Of a stretch of 64,000 nt of DNA, positions 37,175 to 46,167 are shown piece by piece. Position numbers and translations under genes: made by a program. The notes beneath the pieces are model-generated. The model did not search any database, had not been told where the DNA came from, and saw only the letters and a list, made by a program, of their open reading frames with translations. Source of the stretch: Tissierella creatinini (GTDB taxonomy: Bacteria; Bacillota; Clostridia; Tissierellales; Tissierellaceae); contig SUSS01000009.1 of assembly GCA_005046945.1 (NCBI GenBank), positions 31,589 to 95,588 on the forward strand, given 5' to 3'. Position 1 is the first letter of the stretch; each line of letters begins with the position of its first letter.

Positions 37175-39568
37175 ATGACTTTGAATTTTAAATTAAAGCC
37201 TGAAGAACTAACAAGTATATGCAAATTGGAGGATCTGCCCTTTGAAACAACAGCTGAATTAAAGCCTTTAGAGGGGATAATAGGGCAGAAAAGGGGGACC
37301 GATGCCTTAAGCTTTGGTCTTAAGATGAAGAAGAAGGGGTACAATATTTACGTTACAGGTATCGGAGGAACCGGACGGAGCACCTTTACTAACTCAATTG
37401 CTAAGGAGTTTGCATGTAAGCAGCCTGTGCCATCTGATTGGGTTTATCTATATAACTTTGCTAAAAAGGAATCACCTAAGGCATTGAGTTTAAAGCCGGG
37501 GGAGGGTAAAAAGTTTAAAGAAGATGTTGAGGGTGTAATTGAAAACTTAAAGAAGCTTGTTCCAGAAAGTTTTAAAGGAATGGAGTATGAAAGCAGGAGA
37601 AATGATATCATTCGAATTGCAAATCAAAAGAAAAGCGAAGTGTTAAAACTGTTAAATGAAAAAGCTGCTAGTTATAAGTTCGTATATACACCAACGGAAC
37701 AGGGTCTTCTTTCAATTGCATTAAAGGATGGCCGTCCTATGAATGAGGAGGAATACCAGGAACTGACCATTGAGGAAAGAGAAGACATGATGGCTCGATA
37801 TAATGAGCTGCATCTTGTAACCTTTGATGATTTTAATAAGCTAAGAGAAGCTGATGAAGAGCTTTTTCAAAGCTTTAAGGACCTTGATAAGAAGATTGCC
37901 GCTGACATAGTACACTTTGATATCAATAAAATCAAAGACCGTTATAACGGAAGTGAGAAAATATCTGAGTATCTTAAGGAACTAGAGGAAGACATTTTAG
38001 AAAATATCGAAAAGTTTAAGAAGATGCCTCCAATAAAGAATTTTACTATGTTTGACTTTTCACCGGATATGGATGGAAACTTCTTTATGCGATATAAGGT
38101 TAATCTTTTTGTAGATAATAGCGACCTTGAACATGCGCCAATAATCAATGAATCCAACCCTATATATAATAATTTAATGGGTTCCATAGAGTATAAGAGT
38201 CAAATGGGTGTTTTGGCAACTGACTTTACTCAGATAAAACCTGGTTCCCTGCACTTAGCCAATGGAGGCTACCTCATCTTCCAGATGAAGGAGATTTTAA
38301 ACAACCCAATCTCCTGGGAGATGTTAAAGCGTTCTCTTAAGACTGACGAGATAAATATTGAAAATCAAAATAAGCTTATGGGCCTTGCAATTACATCAAG
38401 TCTCAAGCCTGAGCCCATACCTCTGGATGTAAAGGTTATAATCATAGGAGATGAATACACCTACAGCCTCCTATATGCCTATGATGATGATTTTAAGAAA
38501 TTATTTAAGGTCATGGCGGATTTCGATGTAGAGATGAGTAAGAACAAATCCAACATTAAACTAATGGCTGAATTTATAGCAAGTCATTGTAAGGAAAATA
38601 ATCTAAGGCATTTCGATAGAGCAGCAGTTGCTAGGATAGTAGAATACAGTACTAGGTTAGCCGAACATCAAGAGAAGATGAGCACCCAATTTAATAAGAT
38701 TGTAGAGATAATTTATGAGGCAGACCTTTGGGCAGAAGAAGATGGGGTTGAATTCGTCTCAGATAGACACATCCAAAGGGCCATAGAAGAGAAGATTAAT
38801 AGGTCTAACAAGTACGAAGAAAAGCTAAATGAAATGTTCGAAGAAGGTACTATCCTTATGGATCTTGAAGGTGAAAAGATAGGGCAGATAAATGGGCTTG
38901 CTGTAATGGGGACAGGTGAATATAGCTTTGGAAAGCCAAGCAGGATTACAGCCTCCGTTTATAGTGGAAAGGAAGGGGTAATTAACATTGAAAGAGAGGC
39001 AAATCAAAGCGGGAGAATACATGATAAGGGAGTCCTAATTTTAAGTGGTTATCTAGGGCACAACTATGCCACAAGAAAGCCCCTTGGAATTACCATAGGG
39101 ATAGGATTTGAGCAGAATTACTCCGTTATCGAAGGGGATAGCGCCTCGAGTACAGAGCTTTATGCTATTCTTTCATCTATGGCAAGGGTGCCAATTAAGC
39201 AATATATAGCAGTAACAGGCTCAGTAAACCAAAAAGGGGAAATACAACCTATTGGGGGAGTTAATGAAAAGATAGAAGGATTTTATGAGGTTTGTAAGCA
39301 AAGAGGGCTTACGGGACTTCAAGGGGTTATGATACCTAAGAGAAATATTAAGAACCTAGTCTTAAAAGATGAAGTCGTTAAAGCTGTAAAAGAAGGACTC
39401 TTTCATATATATGCAATAGACCATATAGAAGAAGGGATAAAGATATTGACAGGATATGAAGCCGGATATATGGATGAATTTGGTGAATATCCTGAAGGAA
39501 CATTAAATTATCTAATAATGAAGAATTTAGAGACCATGCGGGTATCTGAAAACTTTGCTCAAATTTAA
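37175..39568 (+). CDS. Lon-like ATP-dependent protease (AAA_32 type)
   Basis: 797 residues. An N-terminal AAA-like part has the P-loop YVTGIGGTGRST (arginine where most have lysine, common in this family), an inserted helical segment (residues 120-290), and a C-terminal S16 protease domain with the Ser-Lys dyad: EGDSASSTEL (S656) and GGVNEKIEG (K699). It lacks the N-terminal substrate domain of housekeeping Lon. It probably degrades damaged or regulatory proteins in the cytosol. Single gene; AAGGAG before ATG 37175. Confidence 0.92.
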   Translation: MTLNFKLKPEELTSICKLEDLPFETTAELKPLEGIIGQKRGTDALSFGLKMKKKGYNIYVTGIGGTGRSTFTNSIAKEFACKQPVPSDWVYLYNFAKKESPKALSLKPGEGKKFKEDVEGVIENLKKLVPESFKGMEYESRRNDIIRIANQKKSEVLKLLNEKAASYKFVYTPTEQGLLSIALKDGRPMNEEEYQELTIEEREDMMARYNELHLVTFDDFNKLREADEELFQSFKDLDKKIAADIVHFDINKIKDRYNGSEKISEYLKELEEDILENIEKFKKMPPIKNFTMFDFSPDMDGNFFMRYKVNLFVDNSDLEHAPIINESNPIYNNLMGSIEYKSQMGVLATDFTQIKPGSLHLANGGYLIFQMKEILNNPISWEMLKRSLKTDEINIENQNKLMGLAITSSLKPEPIPLDVKVIIIGDEYTYSLLYAYDDDFKKLFKVMADFDVEMSKNKSNIKLMAEFIASHCKENNLRHFDRAAVARIVEYSTRLAEHQEKMSTQFNKIVEIIYEADLWAEEDGVEFVSDRHIQRAIEEKINRSNKYEEKLNEMFEEGTILMDLEGEKIGQINGLAVMGTGEYSFGKPSRITASVYSGKEGVINIEREANQSGRIHDKGVLILSGYLGHNYATRKPLGITIGIGFEQNYSVIEGDSASSTELYAILSSMARVPIKQYIAVTGSVNQKGEIQPIGGVNEKIEGFYEVCKQRGLTGLQGVMIPKRNIKNLVLKDEVVKAVKEGLFHIYAIDHIEEGIKILTGYEAGYMDEFGEYPEGTLNYLIMKNLETMRVSENFAQI

Positions 39569-39575
39569 CAAATAT

Positions 39576-39663
39576 AACGAGATGAATATGTCCCCGCTTC
39601 TGAAACGATTAAATCGTTGCAGCGGTGTGTAGAAACTGCAAGCAGTTTCATCGATGCTTAAAT
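39576..39663 (+). repeat. Dispersed structured repeat, copy 6
   Basis: AACGA (39576) with TCGTT (39614-39618), or the local AACGAT/ATCGTT hairpin; AGC plus GGTGTG, hairpin GAAACTGC/GCAGTTTC and tail CGATGCTTAAA as in copy 5. It lies between the protease stop and the leuA promoter. Confidence 0.8.
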
Positions 39664-39677
39664 TTTTTGAAAAAGTA

Positions 39678-39706
39678 TTGACATAAAAATACTGAGAATA
39701 TATAAT
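39678..39706 (+). promoter_or_regulatory. leuA promoter
   Basis: TTGACA, 17-bp spacer, TATAAT: a full consensus promoter just upstream of the T-box leader. Confidence 0.92.
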
Positions 39707-39714
39707 TAATCCTA

Positions 39715-39990
39715 ATTACAAAATGCATAGAGAAAGAGAAAGATACCTATACCTTGTTCAAAGAGAGCTAATATTTGGTGGAAGTTAGCATCAGGGTGGT
39801 ATGTAATACTAGCTTTCTGGCATCTTCGCTGAGAAATAAAAATTAGGTGAAGACGGAACCACCGTTATATGGCTACTGGATGATAGTCCAGGATTGAGGC
39901 AGCATACTGCGAATTAGGGTGGTAACACGAGGATATATCCTTCGTCCCTATAAGTTTATACTTATAGAGATGGGGGATTTTTTTTAATTA
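39715..39990 (+). promoter_or_regulatory. T-box leader of the leu genes
   Basis: A leader of about 275 bases with stem I (GAGAGCTAATATTTGG ... AGTTAGC), CCACCGTTATATGG, the T-box core AGGGTGGTAACACGAG (39916-39931) that pairs with uncharged tRNA ends, and a terminator CTATAAGT/ACTTATAG followed by TTTTTTTTT (39944-39986). It would sense uncharged tRNA, presumably tRNA-Leu from the gene served, but I could not fix the specifier codon with confidence. Confidence 0.88.
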
Positions 39991-40003
39991 AAGGGGGATA
40001 TGA

Positions 40004-41506
40004 ATGGCAAAGAGAATTAATTTTTTTGATACAACATTGAGAGATGGAGAACAATCACCAGGCTGTAGTATGAATATAAAGGAAAAGATTTTGTTGGCAA
40101 AACAGCTTGAGAAACTGGGAGTAGATGTAATAGAAGCAGGATTTGCTGCATCATCTGAAGGAGATTTTGAATCGGTTCAAATGATAGCAAATGAAGTGAA
40201 AAACTCAACTGTAGCAGTTCTTGCTAGGGCTGTAAAAGGGGACATAGATAAAGCATGGGAAGCAGTAAAGGGTGCGACTAAACCAAGGATACATACCTTT
40301 ATTGCTACATCCGATATTCATATGAAATATAAGCTAAAGATGGAACCTGAGGATGTTATTAAGAAAGCAGAGGAAATGGTAAGATATGCTTCTAGTCTTT
40401 GCCCAGAAGTGGAATTTTCAGCAGAAGATGCTACAAGAAGCAATCCTGATTTCCTTGCCAAGATCTTCGACAAAGTCATTGAGGCAGGAGCTAAAATCAT
40501 AAATATTCCGGATACAGTTGGCTATACAACTCCTGATGAATACTATAACTTTATTATGGATATAAGAAAGAAATCAAAGCACTTAGACAGCGTTCAGATA
40601 TCGGTTCATTGTCATAACGACTTAGGATTAGCCGTAGCAAACACCTTAGCAGCAATTAAGGCCGGTGCAACCCAGTGTGAATGTACTATAAACGGCATAG
40701 GTGAAAGAGCAGGCAATGCTGCCTTAGAAGAATTGGTAATGATTATGAACGTTAGAGGGGATATATACGGTGTAGAAACAGGAATCAATACCAAGGAGAT
40801 TATGAAGACAAGCCATCTTCTTACTAGTATTACAGGAGTTTCTGTTCAGCCTAATAAGGCCATAGTAGGCGCTAATGCCTTTGCTCATGAAGCTGGAATC
40901 CACCAACATGGAGTTCTAAGCAACCGTGAAACATATGAAATAATGACACCTGAATCCGTAGGTCTTACTATGAACAAGATGGTGCTAGGAAAGCACTCAG
41001 GAAGACATGCCTTCAAAGATAAGTTGCAATCCATGGGATATGATCTTGCACCAGAGGAACTAGATAAAGCCTTTGAAGAGTTTAAGAAATTAGCTGATGT
41101 GAAAAAGCAAGTCTTTGATGGGGACATAGAGGCTATTCTTACAGACAGAGAAGTAAAGGCTGAAGATAAATACAAGTTGGTAAGATTTGTTATAAACAGT
41201 GGAAATACAATAACAACTACGGCTTCTGTAGTATTAAATAAGGAAGGTCAAGACATAGAAGGCATAGCTGTTGCCGGAGGACCTGTAGATGCAGCTATCA
41301 GGGCCATCGACAAGTGCTTGGACATAGAGGTTGAATTAGCGGACTATTCTATTCAATCAGTAACAGAAGGTACAGATGCCCTAGGATACTCGATAATTAA
41401 GATTAGATATAAGGACCACAATTATATAGGAAAAGGCATGAGCATAAATATAGTAGAAGCAAGCATTAAAGCATATTTAAACGCAGTAAACAGCATTTAT
41501 GCTTAG
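40004..41506 (+). CDS. leuA: 2-Isopropylmalate synthase
   Basis: 500 residues. Catalytic barrel with DTTLRDGEQSPG (metal Asp), VSVHCHNDLGLA (written here as ISVHCHNDLGLAVAN; metal His pair) and GIGERAGNAALEE, then the LeuA dimer/regulatory domain (about 390-500) that binds leucine for feedback. It joins acetyl-CoA and 2-oxoisovalerate in the first leucine step. Controlled by the T-box in its leader; ribosome site AAGGGGG. Confidence 0.95.
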   Translation: MAKRINFFDTTLRDGEQSPGCSMNIKEKILLAKQLEKLGVDVIEAGFAASSEGDFESVQMIANEVKNSTVAVLARAVKGDIDKAWEAVKGATKPRIHTFIATSDIHMKYKLKMEPEDVIKKAEEMVRYASSLCPEVEFSAEDATRSNPDFLAKIFDKVIEAGAKIINIPDTVGYTTPDEYYNFIMDIRKKSKHLDSVQISVHCHNDLGLAVANTLAAIKAGATQCECTINGIGERAGNAALEELVMIMNVRGDIYGVETGINTKEIMKTSHLLTSITGVSVQPNKAIVGANAFAHEAGIHQHGVLSNRETYEIMTPESVGLTMNKMVLGKHSGRHAFKDKLQSMGYDLAPEELDKAFEEFKKLADVKKQVFDGDIEAILTDREVKAEDKYKLVRFVINSGNTITTTASVVLNKEGQDIEGIAVAGGPVDAAIRAIDKCLDIEVELADYSIQSVTEGTDALGYSIIKIRYKDHNYIGKGMSINIVEASIKAYLNAVNSIYA

Positions 41507-41547
41507 ACTAAAAGGAAAAGCACAAAGTTATGAAGGAGGAACAAATA

Positions 41548-42807
41548 ATGGGCATGACGATGACGCAGAAAATCCTTGCGGCTCACGCAGGATTAGATAA
41601 GGTAGAAGCCGGTCAATTTATTGAAGCAAAACTAGATATGGTTTTAGCAAACGACATTACCGGACCGGTTAGCATAAAGGAATTTGAAAAGATGGGTGGC
41701 AAGAAGGTATTTCATAAGGATAAGATTGCCTTAGTTCCTGACCATTTTACACCTAATAAGGACATAAAATCAGCTGAACAATGTAAATGTCTTAGGGAAT
41801 TTGCCTGCGATCAAGAGGTGACAAATTATTTTGAAGTAGGAGAAATGGGTATAGAACATGCCCTATTACCTGAAAAAGGCTTGGTAGTAGCAGGAGATGC
41901 AGTAATTGGAGCCGACTCCCATACTTGCACTTACGGAGCCCTAGGAGCATTTTCTACAGGGGTTGGATCTACTGATTTGGCAGCAGGAATGGCAACGGGG
42001 GAAGCTTGGTTCAAGGTCCCTCCGGCTATTAAATTCAATCTTATTGGAAAGCCTTCAAAATGGGTTAGCGGTAAGGATATAATCCTTCACATTATAGGCA
42101 AAATAGGCGTTGATGGCGCCAGATATAAATCAATGGAGTTTGTTGGAGATGGAATCAAAAATTTAACCATGGATGATAGATTTACAATTGCTAATATGGC
42201 CATTGAGGCTGGAGCGAAGAATGGAATATTCCCTGTTGATGAATTGACAATAGAATATATCAAAGACCATTCTTCAAGGGACTATAAGGTTTATGAGGCA
42301 GATGAAGATGCCCTATATGATGAGGAATATACTATAGATTTATCTGCATTAAGACCTACTGTATCCTTCCCCCATCTGCCGGAGAACACTAAGACTATAG
42401 ATGAGGTTGGAGAAGTAGAAATAGATCAAGTAGTAATTGGCTCTTGTACAAATGGTAGAATAGATGATTTAAGAGCAGCGGCAGAGGTGTTAAAGGGACA
42501 GAAGGTTAAGAAGGGTATTAGGGTCATAATAGTACCTGCAACACAAAAAATATATCTGCAAGCATTAGAAGAAGGACTTATTAAAACATTTATAGAAGCG
42601 GGAGCTGTGGTAAGCACTCCTACTTGCGGACCATGCATGGGTGGCCATATGGGCATATTGGCGGAAGGTGAAAGATGTGTGTCCACAACTAATAGAAATT
42701 TCGTTGGAAGAATGGGACATGTAAAATCTGAAATATATTTAGCTAGCCCTGCAGTAGCAGCAGCATCTGCCATAGCAGGTAAGATTTACAATCCTGAGAA
42801 TATTTAA
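41548..42807 (+). CDS. leuC: 3-Isopropylmalate dehydratase, large subunit
   Basis: 419 residues, the bacterial/archaeal short form. Iron-sulfur ligands can be seen in GSCTNGR (about residue 298) and [12 protein letters not shown] (C pair, about residue 355). It isomerises 2- to 3-isopropylmalate together with LeuD. ATG 41548 has AAGGAGGAAC before it; the in-frame ATG 41530 would contain that site. Confidence 0.95.
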   Translation: MGMTMTQKILAAHAGLDKVEAGQFIEAKLDMVLANDITGPVSIKEFEKMGGKKVFHKDKIALVPDHFTPNKDIKSAEQCKCLREFACDQEVTNYFEVGEMGIEHALLPEKGLVVAGDAVIGADSHTCTYGALGAFSTGVGSTDLAAGMATGEAWFKVPPAIKFNLIGKPSKWVSGKDIILHIIGKIGVDGARYKSMEFVGDGIKNLTMDDRFTIANMAIEAGAKNGIFPVDELTIEYIKDHSSRDYKVYEADEDALYDEEYTIDLSALRPTVSFPHLPENTKTIDEVGEVEIDQVVIGSCTNGRIDDLRAAAEVLKGQKVKKGIRVIIVPATQKIYLQALEEGLIKTFIEAGAVVSTPTCGPCMGGHMGILAEGERCVSTTNRNFVGRMGHVKSEIYLASPAVAAASAIAGKIYNPENI

Positions 42808-42823
42808 AGGAGGTATATTATAG

Positions 42824-43312
42824 GTGAAGGCAAAGGGACGGGTTTTTAAATACGGTGACAATGTAGATACAGATGTTATAATTCCTGCAAGATATTTGAG
42901 TTCAGGAGATCCTGAGGAACTTAAAAAACACTGCATGGAGGATATAGATAAGGAATTTGTTAAAAAGGTAAAGCCAGGAGATATTATGGTGGCACAAAAG
43001 AATTTTGGTTGTGGCTCATCTAGGGAACATGCTCCTGTTGCCATTAGGGCATCAGGCATATCATGCGTAATAGCTGAAAGTTTTGCAAGAATATTCTATA
43101 GAAACTCCTTCAACATAGGATTTCCAATCATTGAAAGTCCGGAAGCATCTAAAGGAATTGAAGATGGAGATGAAGTAGAAGTTGACTTTGAAAGTGGAGA
43201 GATTAAGAATATTACCAAGGGTGAAACATATAAGGCTCAACCATATCCGGAATTTATCCAAAAGATAATCGAAAAGGGCGGTTTGGTAAACTATATTCAA
43301 GCAAAAATGTAG
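42824..43312 (+). CDS. leuD: 3-Isopropylmalate dehydratase, small subunit
   Basis: 162 residues. The swivel domain with [15 protein letters not shown] and the substrate loop [15 protein letters not shown] start at 42824 behind AGGAGG, 16 bp after leuC. It works as a heterodimer with LeuC. Confidence 0.95.
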   Translation: MKAKGRVFKYGDNVDTDVIIPARYLSSGDPEELKKHCMEDIDKEFVKKVKPGDIMVAQKNFGCGSSREHAPVAIRASGISCVIAESFARIFYRNSFNIGFPIIESPEASKGIEDGDEVEVDFESGEIKNITKGETYKAQPYPEFIQKIIEKGGLVNYIQAKM

Positions 43313-43322
43313 GAGGAATAGA

Positions 43323-44399
43323 ATGGAATATAACATAGCTGTAGTCAAGGGTGATGGAATCGGACCGGAAGTAGTTGATTCGACCATAGAAATCCTTGAT
43401 TTAATCGGAGAAAAATTTGGACATAAATTTTCATATACTGAAGTCTTAGCTGGTGGCTGTGCTTACGATGTTTATGGTGAGCCACTACCTAAATCAACCA
43501 TTGATGTATGTAGAAACTCTCAGGCGGTTCTTTTAGGAGCCGTTGGAGGTAATAAGTGGGACGATCTTCCCGGAGATAAGAGACCTGAAAGAGCAATCTT
43601 AGGTCTTAGAAAAGAACTTGGACTATTTGCAAACCTAAGACCAGGAATGTTGTTTAAAGCTCTTGAAGAATCCTGCCCTTTAAAAGCTGAAATAGTTGGA
43701 GATGGTTTTGACATCCTAGTAGTAAGGGAATTGACAGGTGGAATCTACTTTGGTGAAAGAGGCATAAAGGATACGGAAAATGGAAAAACAGCCTACGATA
43801 TAGAAAGCTATAGCGAGATGGAAGTAAGAAGAATCGCGCATATTGGCTTTGAAATGGCAATGAAGAGAAATAAAAAACTTACAAGTGTTGACAAATCCAA
43901 TGTGCTTGAGAGTTCAAGGCTTTGGAGAAAAACCGTTATAGAGGTTTCAAAGGATTACCCTGAAGTGGAGTTAAATCATATGTATGTTGATAATGCATCA
44001 ATGCAGGTAATTAGAAATCCAAAGCAGTTTGATGTTCTTTTAACTACAAATCTATTCGGAGATATATTATCCGATGAAATCAGTATGTTAACAGGGTCTA
44101 TAGGAATGCTCCCGTCAGCTTCTTTAGGTACAGGTACAGGATTATTTGAACCCATACATGGTTCGGCTCCTGACATAGCAGGTAAGGGTATAGCAAATCC
44201 TATAGCAACAATCCTATCAGCTGCTATGATGCTTAGATTTGTCTTTGATTTAAAGGCGGAAGCTGATTGTATAGAATCTGCAATAGATAAGGTATTAAAT
44301 GAAGGTCATAGAACAGGTGACATTGCAAAGAAAGGTGAAAAGGTCCTCTCTACTGTTGAGATGACAGAAGTAATCAAGGATGTAATTAAAAGAGGTTAA
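43323..44399 (+). CDS. leuB: 3-Isopropylmalate dehydrogenase
   Basis: 358 residues. VVKGDGIGPEVV, the substrate arginines of RKELGLFANLRP and the metal/NAD site segment VDNASMQ ... GDILSDEISMLTGSIGMLPSAS identify it. Makes 2-oxoisocaproate from 3-isopropylmalate with NAD. 10 bp after leuD with AGGAGG. Confidence 0.96.
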   Translation: MEYNIAVVKGDGIGPEVVDSTIEILDLIGEKFGHKFSYTEVLAGGCAYDVYGEPLPKSTIDVCRNSQAVLLGAVGGNKWDDLPGDKRPERAILGLRKELGLFANLRPGMLFKALEESCPLKAEIVGDGFDILVVRELTGGIYFGERGIKDTENGKTAYDIESYSEMEVRRIAHIGFEMAMKRNKKLTSVDKSNVLESSRLWRKTVIEVSKDYPEVELNHMYVDNASMQVIRNPKQFDVLLTTNLFGDILSDEISMLTGSIGMLPSASLGTGTGLFEPIHGSAPDIAGKGIANPIATILSAAMMLRFVFDLKAEADCIESAIDKVLNEGHRTGDIAKKGEKVLSTVEMTEVIKDVIKRG

Positions 44400-44460
44400 C
44401 TGTTTAAAGCTCCTCTTGGTGAAAATGGGCTGGTACGTCCGGAATTTTTTTAAAAAGCTA

Positions 44461-44489
44461 TTGACAACTTTAAAAAAAAAGGATAATAT
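44461..44489 (+). promoter_or_regulatory. ilvA promoter
   Basis: TTGACA, 17-bp spacer, TAATAT, directly before the second T-box. Confidence 0.88.
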
Positions 44490-44499
44490 ATCTTTTAAT

Positions 44500-44807
44500 T
44501 AAAAAAATTCAGTCAAATTAAAATGTTTTGACGGAGAGAAAAATACATGTACTTGATTACAGAGAACTGACGATAGGTGAGAGTCAGGATTAAGAGTGTA
44601 TATAATAATCACTCCGGAACTGTCAAATTGAAATGATATTCAGAGTAAATAAGACCGGAATTCTCGTTAGAGATATGCCACCGTTATATGGCTAGGGTTA
44701 ATTGATTTGACCTGAAGAGTCAGCTGGTGTGAGCCGGTTGTAAACATGGGTGGTACCACGAAACTATTCGTCCCTAGTATATTTATATATACTAGGGATT
44801 TTTTTAT
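44500..44807 (+). promoter_or_regulatory. T-box leader of the ilv genes
   Basis: About 300 bases with stem I, CCACCGTTATATGG, the canonical core GGGTGGTACCACG (44748-44760) and the terminator CCCTAGTATAT/ATATACTAGGG with TTTTTTT (44771-44805). ATT in GATATTCAGAG is a possible isoleucine specifier, but TTC is an equally visible reading, so I leave it open. This gives the isoleucine/valine half a control separate from leuA. Confidence 0.9.
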
Positions 44808-44905
44808 GACCTAACCCGATTTGTAGTGTTTTTCTACAAATCGATGGTAGGTCAGATGCAGTCTAGCCAAATCTGTGCGAGAGAAGCGAGCTAACAGATT
44901 TATGC
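44808..44905 (+). other. Extra hairpins between the T-box terminator and ilvA
   Basis: CGATTTGTAG/CTACAAATCG forms a perfect 10-bp stem (about 44818-44844), flanked by GACCTA/TAGGTC. Then AAATCTG/CAGATTT encloses GCGAGAGAAGCGAGC. Neither belongs to a T-box, and no promoter is evident. Confidence 0.5.
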
Positions 44906-44937
44906 TAAAGACTGTAATAACCAAGGGGGCGCAATAG

Positions 44938-46146
44938 ATGTTAAGATTATTTAATTTTATGGAAGCAAGAGAAAGATTAGGAACAGTAACTAACAAGACA
45001 AAGATAATTTATAGCGATGTACTAACTTGTGAATCAGGAAATATGGTATATCTTAAGCCGGAAAATCTTCAAAGAACAGGGTCCTTCAAATTAAGAGGAG
45101 CCTACAATAAGATGACTAAGCTTAACGAAGAAGAGAAGGCTAGAGGAGTTGTGGCTTCATCAGCGGGAAATCATGCTCAAGGGGTTGCCTATGCTGCACA
45201 GAAGTTAGGAATTAAGGCAGTTATAGTAATGCCAAGACATACTCCATTAATTAAGGTGGAAGCCACTAGGAAGTATGGAGCTGAAGTAGTGCTCCATGGA
45301 GAAGTCTATGATGATGCTTATAAAAAGGCTTGTGAACTTCAAGAGAAGGAAGGTTATGTATTTGTTCATCCATTTGATGATGAGGATGTCATAGAAGGAC
45401 AGGGTTCTATTGCCCTAGAAGTACTAGAAGAAGTACCGGACGCTGATATTATATTAGTTCCTGTTGGAGGAGGAGGGCTTATTTCCGGTATAGCATCAGC
45501 AGCCAAGCAGATAAACCCAAATATAAAGATTATAGGGGTTGAACCGGAGGGAGCAGCAAGTGCCATTGCAGCCCTAAATAGCGGAGAGGTAATCACGCTT
45601 CCGGAAGCCAATACAATAGCAGATGGTACAGCAGTAAAGAGAATAGGGGATTTAACATTCGAGTATATAAAAAAATATGTAGATGAAATAATCACAGTAT
45701 CAGACTACGAATTAATGGAATCATTCTTAATCTTAGTTGAAAAGCACAAAATCATAGTAGAAAATTCAGGGATTCTAGCTGTTGCCGGTATAATGAAGCT
45801 TAAGGAAAAAAACAAGAAGGTAGTATCAATCCTAAGTGGAGGGAATATTGATGTGCTTACAATATCCTCAATGATTAATAAGGGGCTTGTAGCTAGGGGT
45901 AGAGTATTTAAATTCAGCGTTTATCTACCTGATAAGCCGGGACAGCTAGTAAAGGTATCACAAATACTAGCAGACCTAAATGCTAACGTAATTAAACTAG
46001 ATCATAATCAATTTATAAACCTGGATAGATTTCATGATGTGGAATTACAAGTAACAGTAGAAACAAATGGTGAGGAACATATTCAAAGAATAACAGATAC
46101 CATGAGGGAGAATGGGTTTAATATAATAAGGCTAAATAGCCACTAG
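44938..46146 (+). CDS. ilvA: Threonine dehydratase (deaminase), with ACT-like C-terminus
   Basis: 402 residues. PLP lysine in RTGSFKLRGAYNK (about K51), SAGNHAQGVAYAA and VGGGGLISGIA (phosphate loop). The last 75 residues carry one ACT-like domain (FSVYLPDKPGQLVKVSQILA), as in the shorter clostridial/Bacillus type, not the two-ACT form of E. coli IlvA. Makes 2-oxobutyrate for isoleucine; T-box controlled. Related catabolic TdcB enzymes exist, but the operon makes the biosynthetic role likely. Confidence 0.93.
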   Translation: MLRLFNFMEARERLGTVTNKTKIIYSDVLTCESGNMVYLKPENLQRTGSFKLRGAYNKMTKLNEEEKARGVVASSAGNHAQGVAYAAQKLGIKAVIVMPRHTPLIKVEATRKYGAEVVLHGEVYDDAYKKACELQEKEGYVFVHPFDDEDVIEGQGSIALEVLEEVPDADIILVPVGGGGLISGIASAAKQINPNIKIIGVEPEGAASAIAALNSGEVITLPEANTIADGTAVKRIGDLTFEYIKKYVDEIITVSDYELMESFLILVEKHKIIVENSGILAVAGIMKLKEKNKKVVSILSGGNIDVLTISSMINKGLVARGRVFKFSVYLPDKPGQLVKVSQILADLNANVIKLDHNQFINLDRFHDVELQVTVETNGEEHIQRITDTMRENGFNIIRLNSH

Positions 46147-46167
46147 AAAACAGGAAGGTGATATTTT

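Noticed and set aside
44400-44460. A third, decayed T-box after leuB
   Set aside because: GGCTGGTACGTCC looks like a T-box tail, but no stem I or antiterminator can be drawn.
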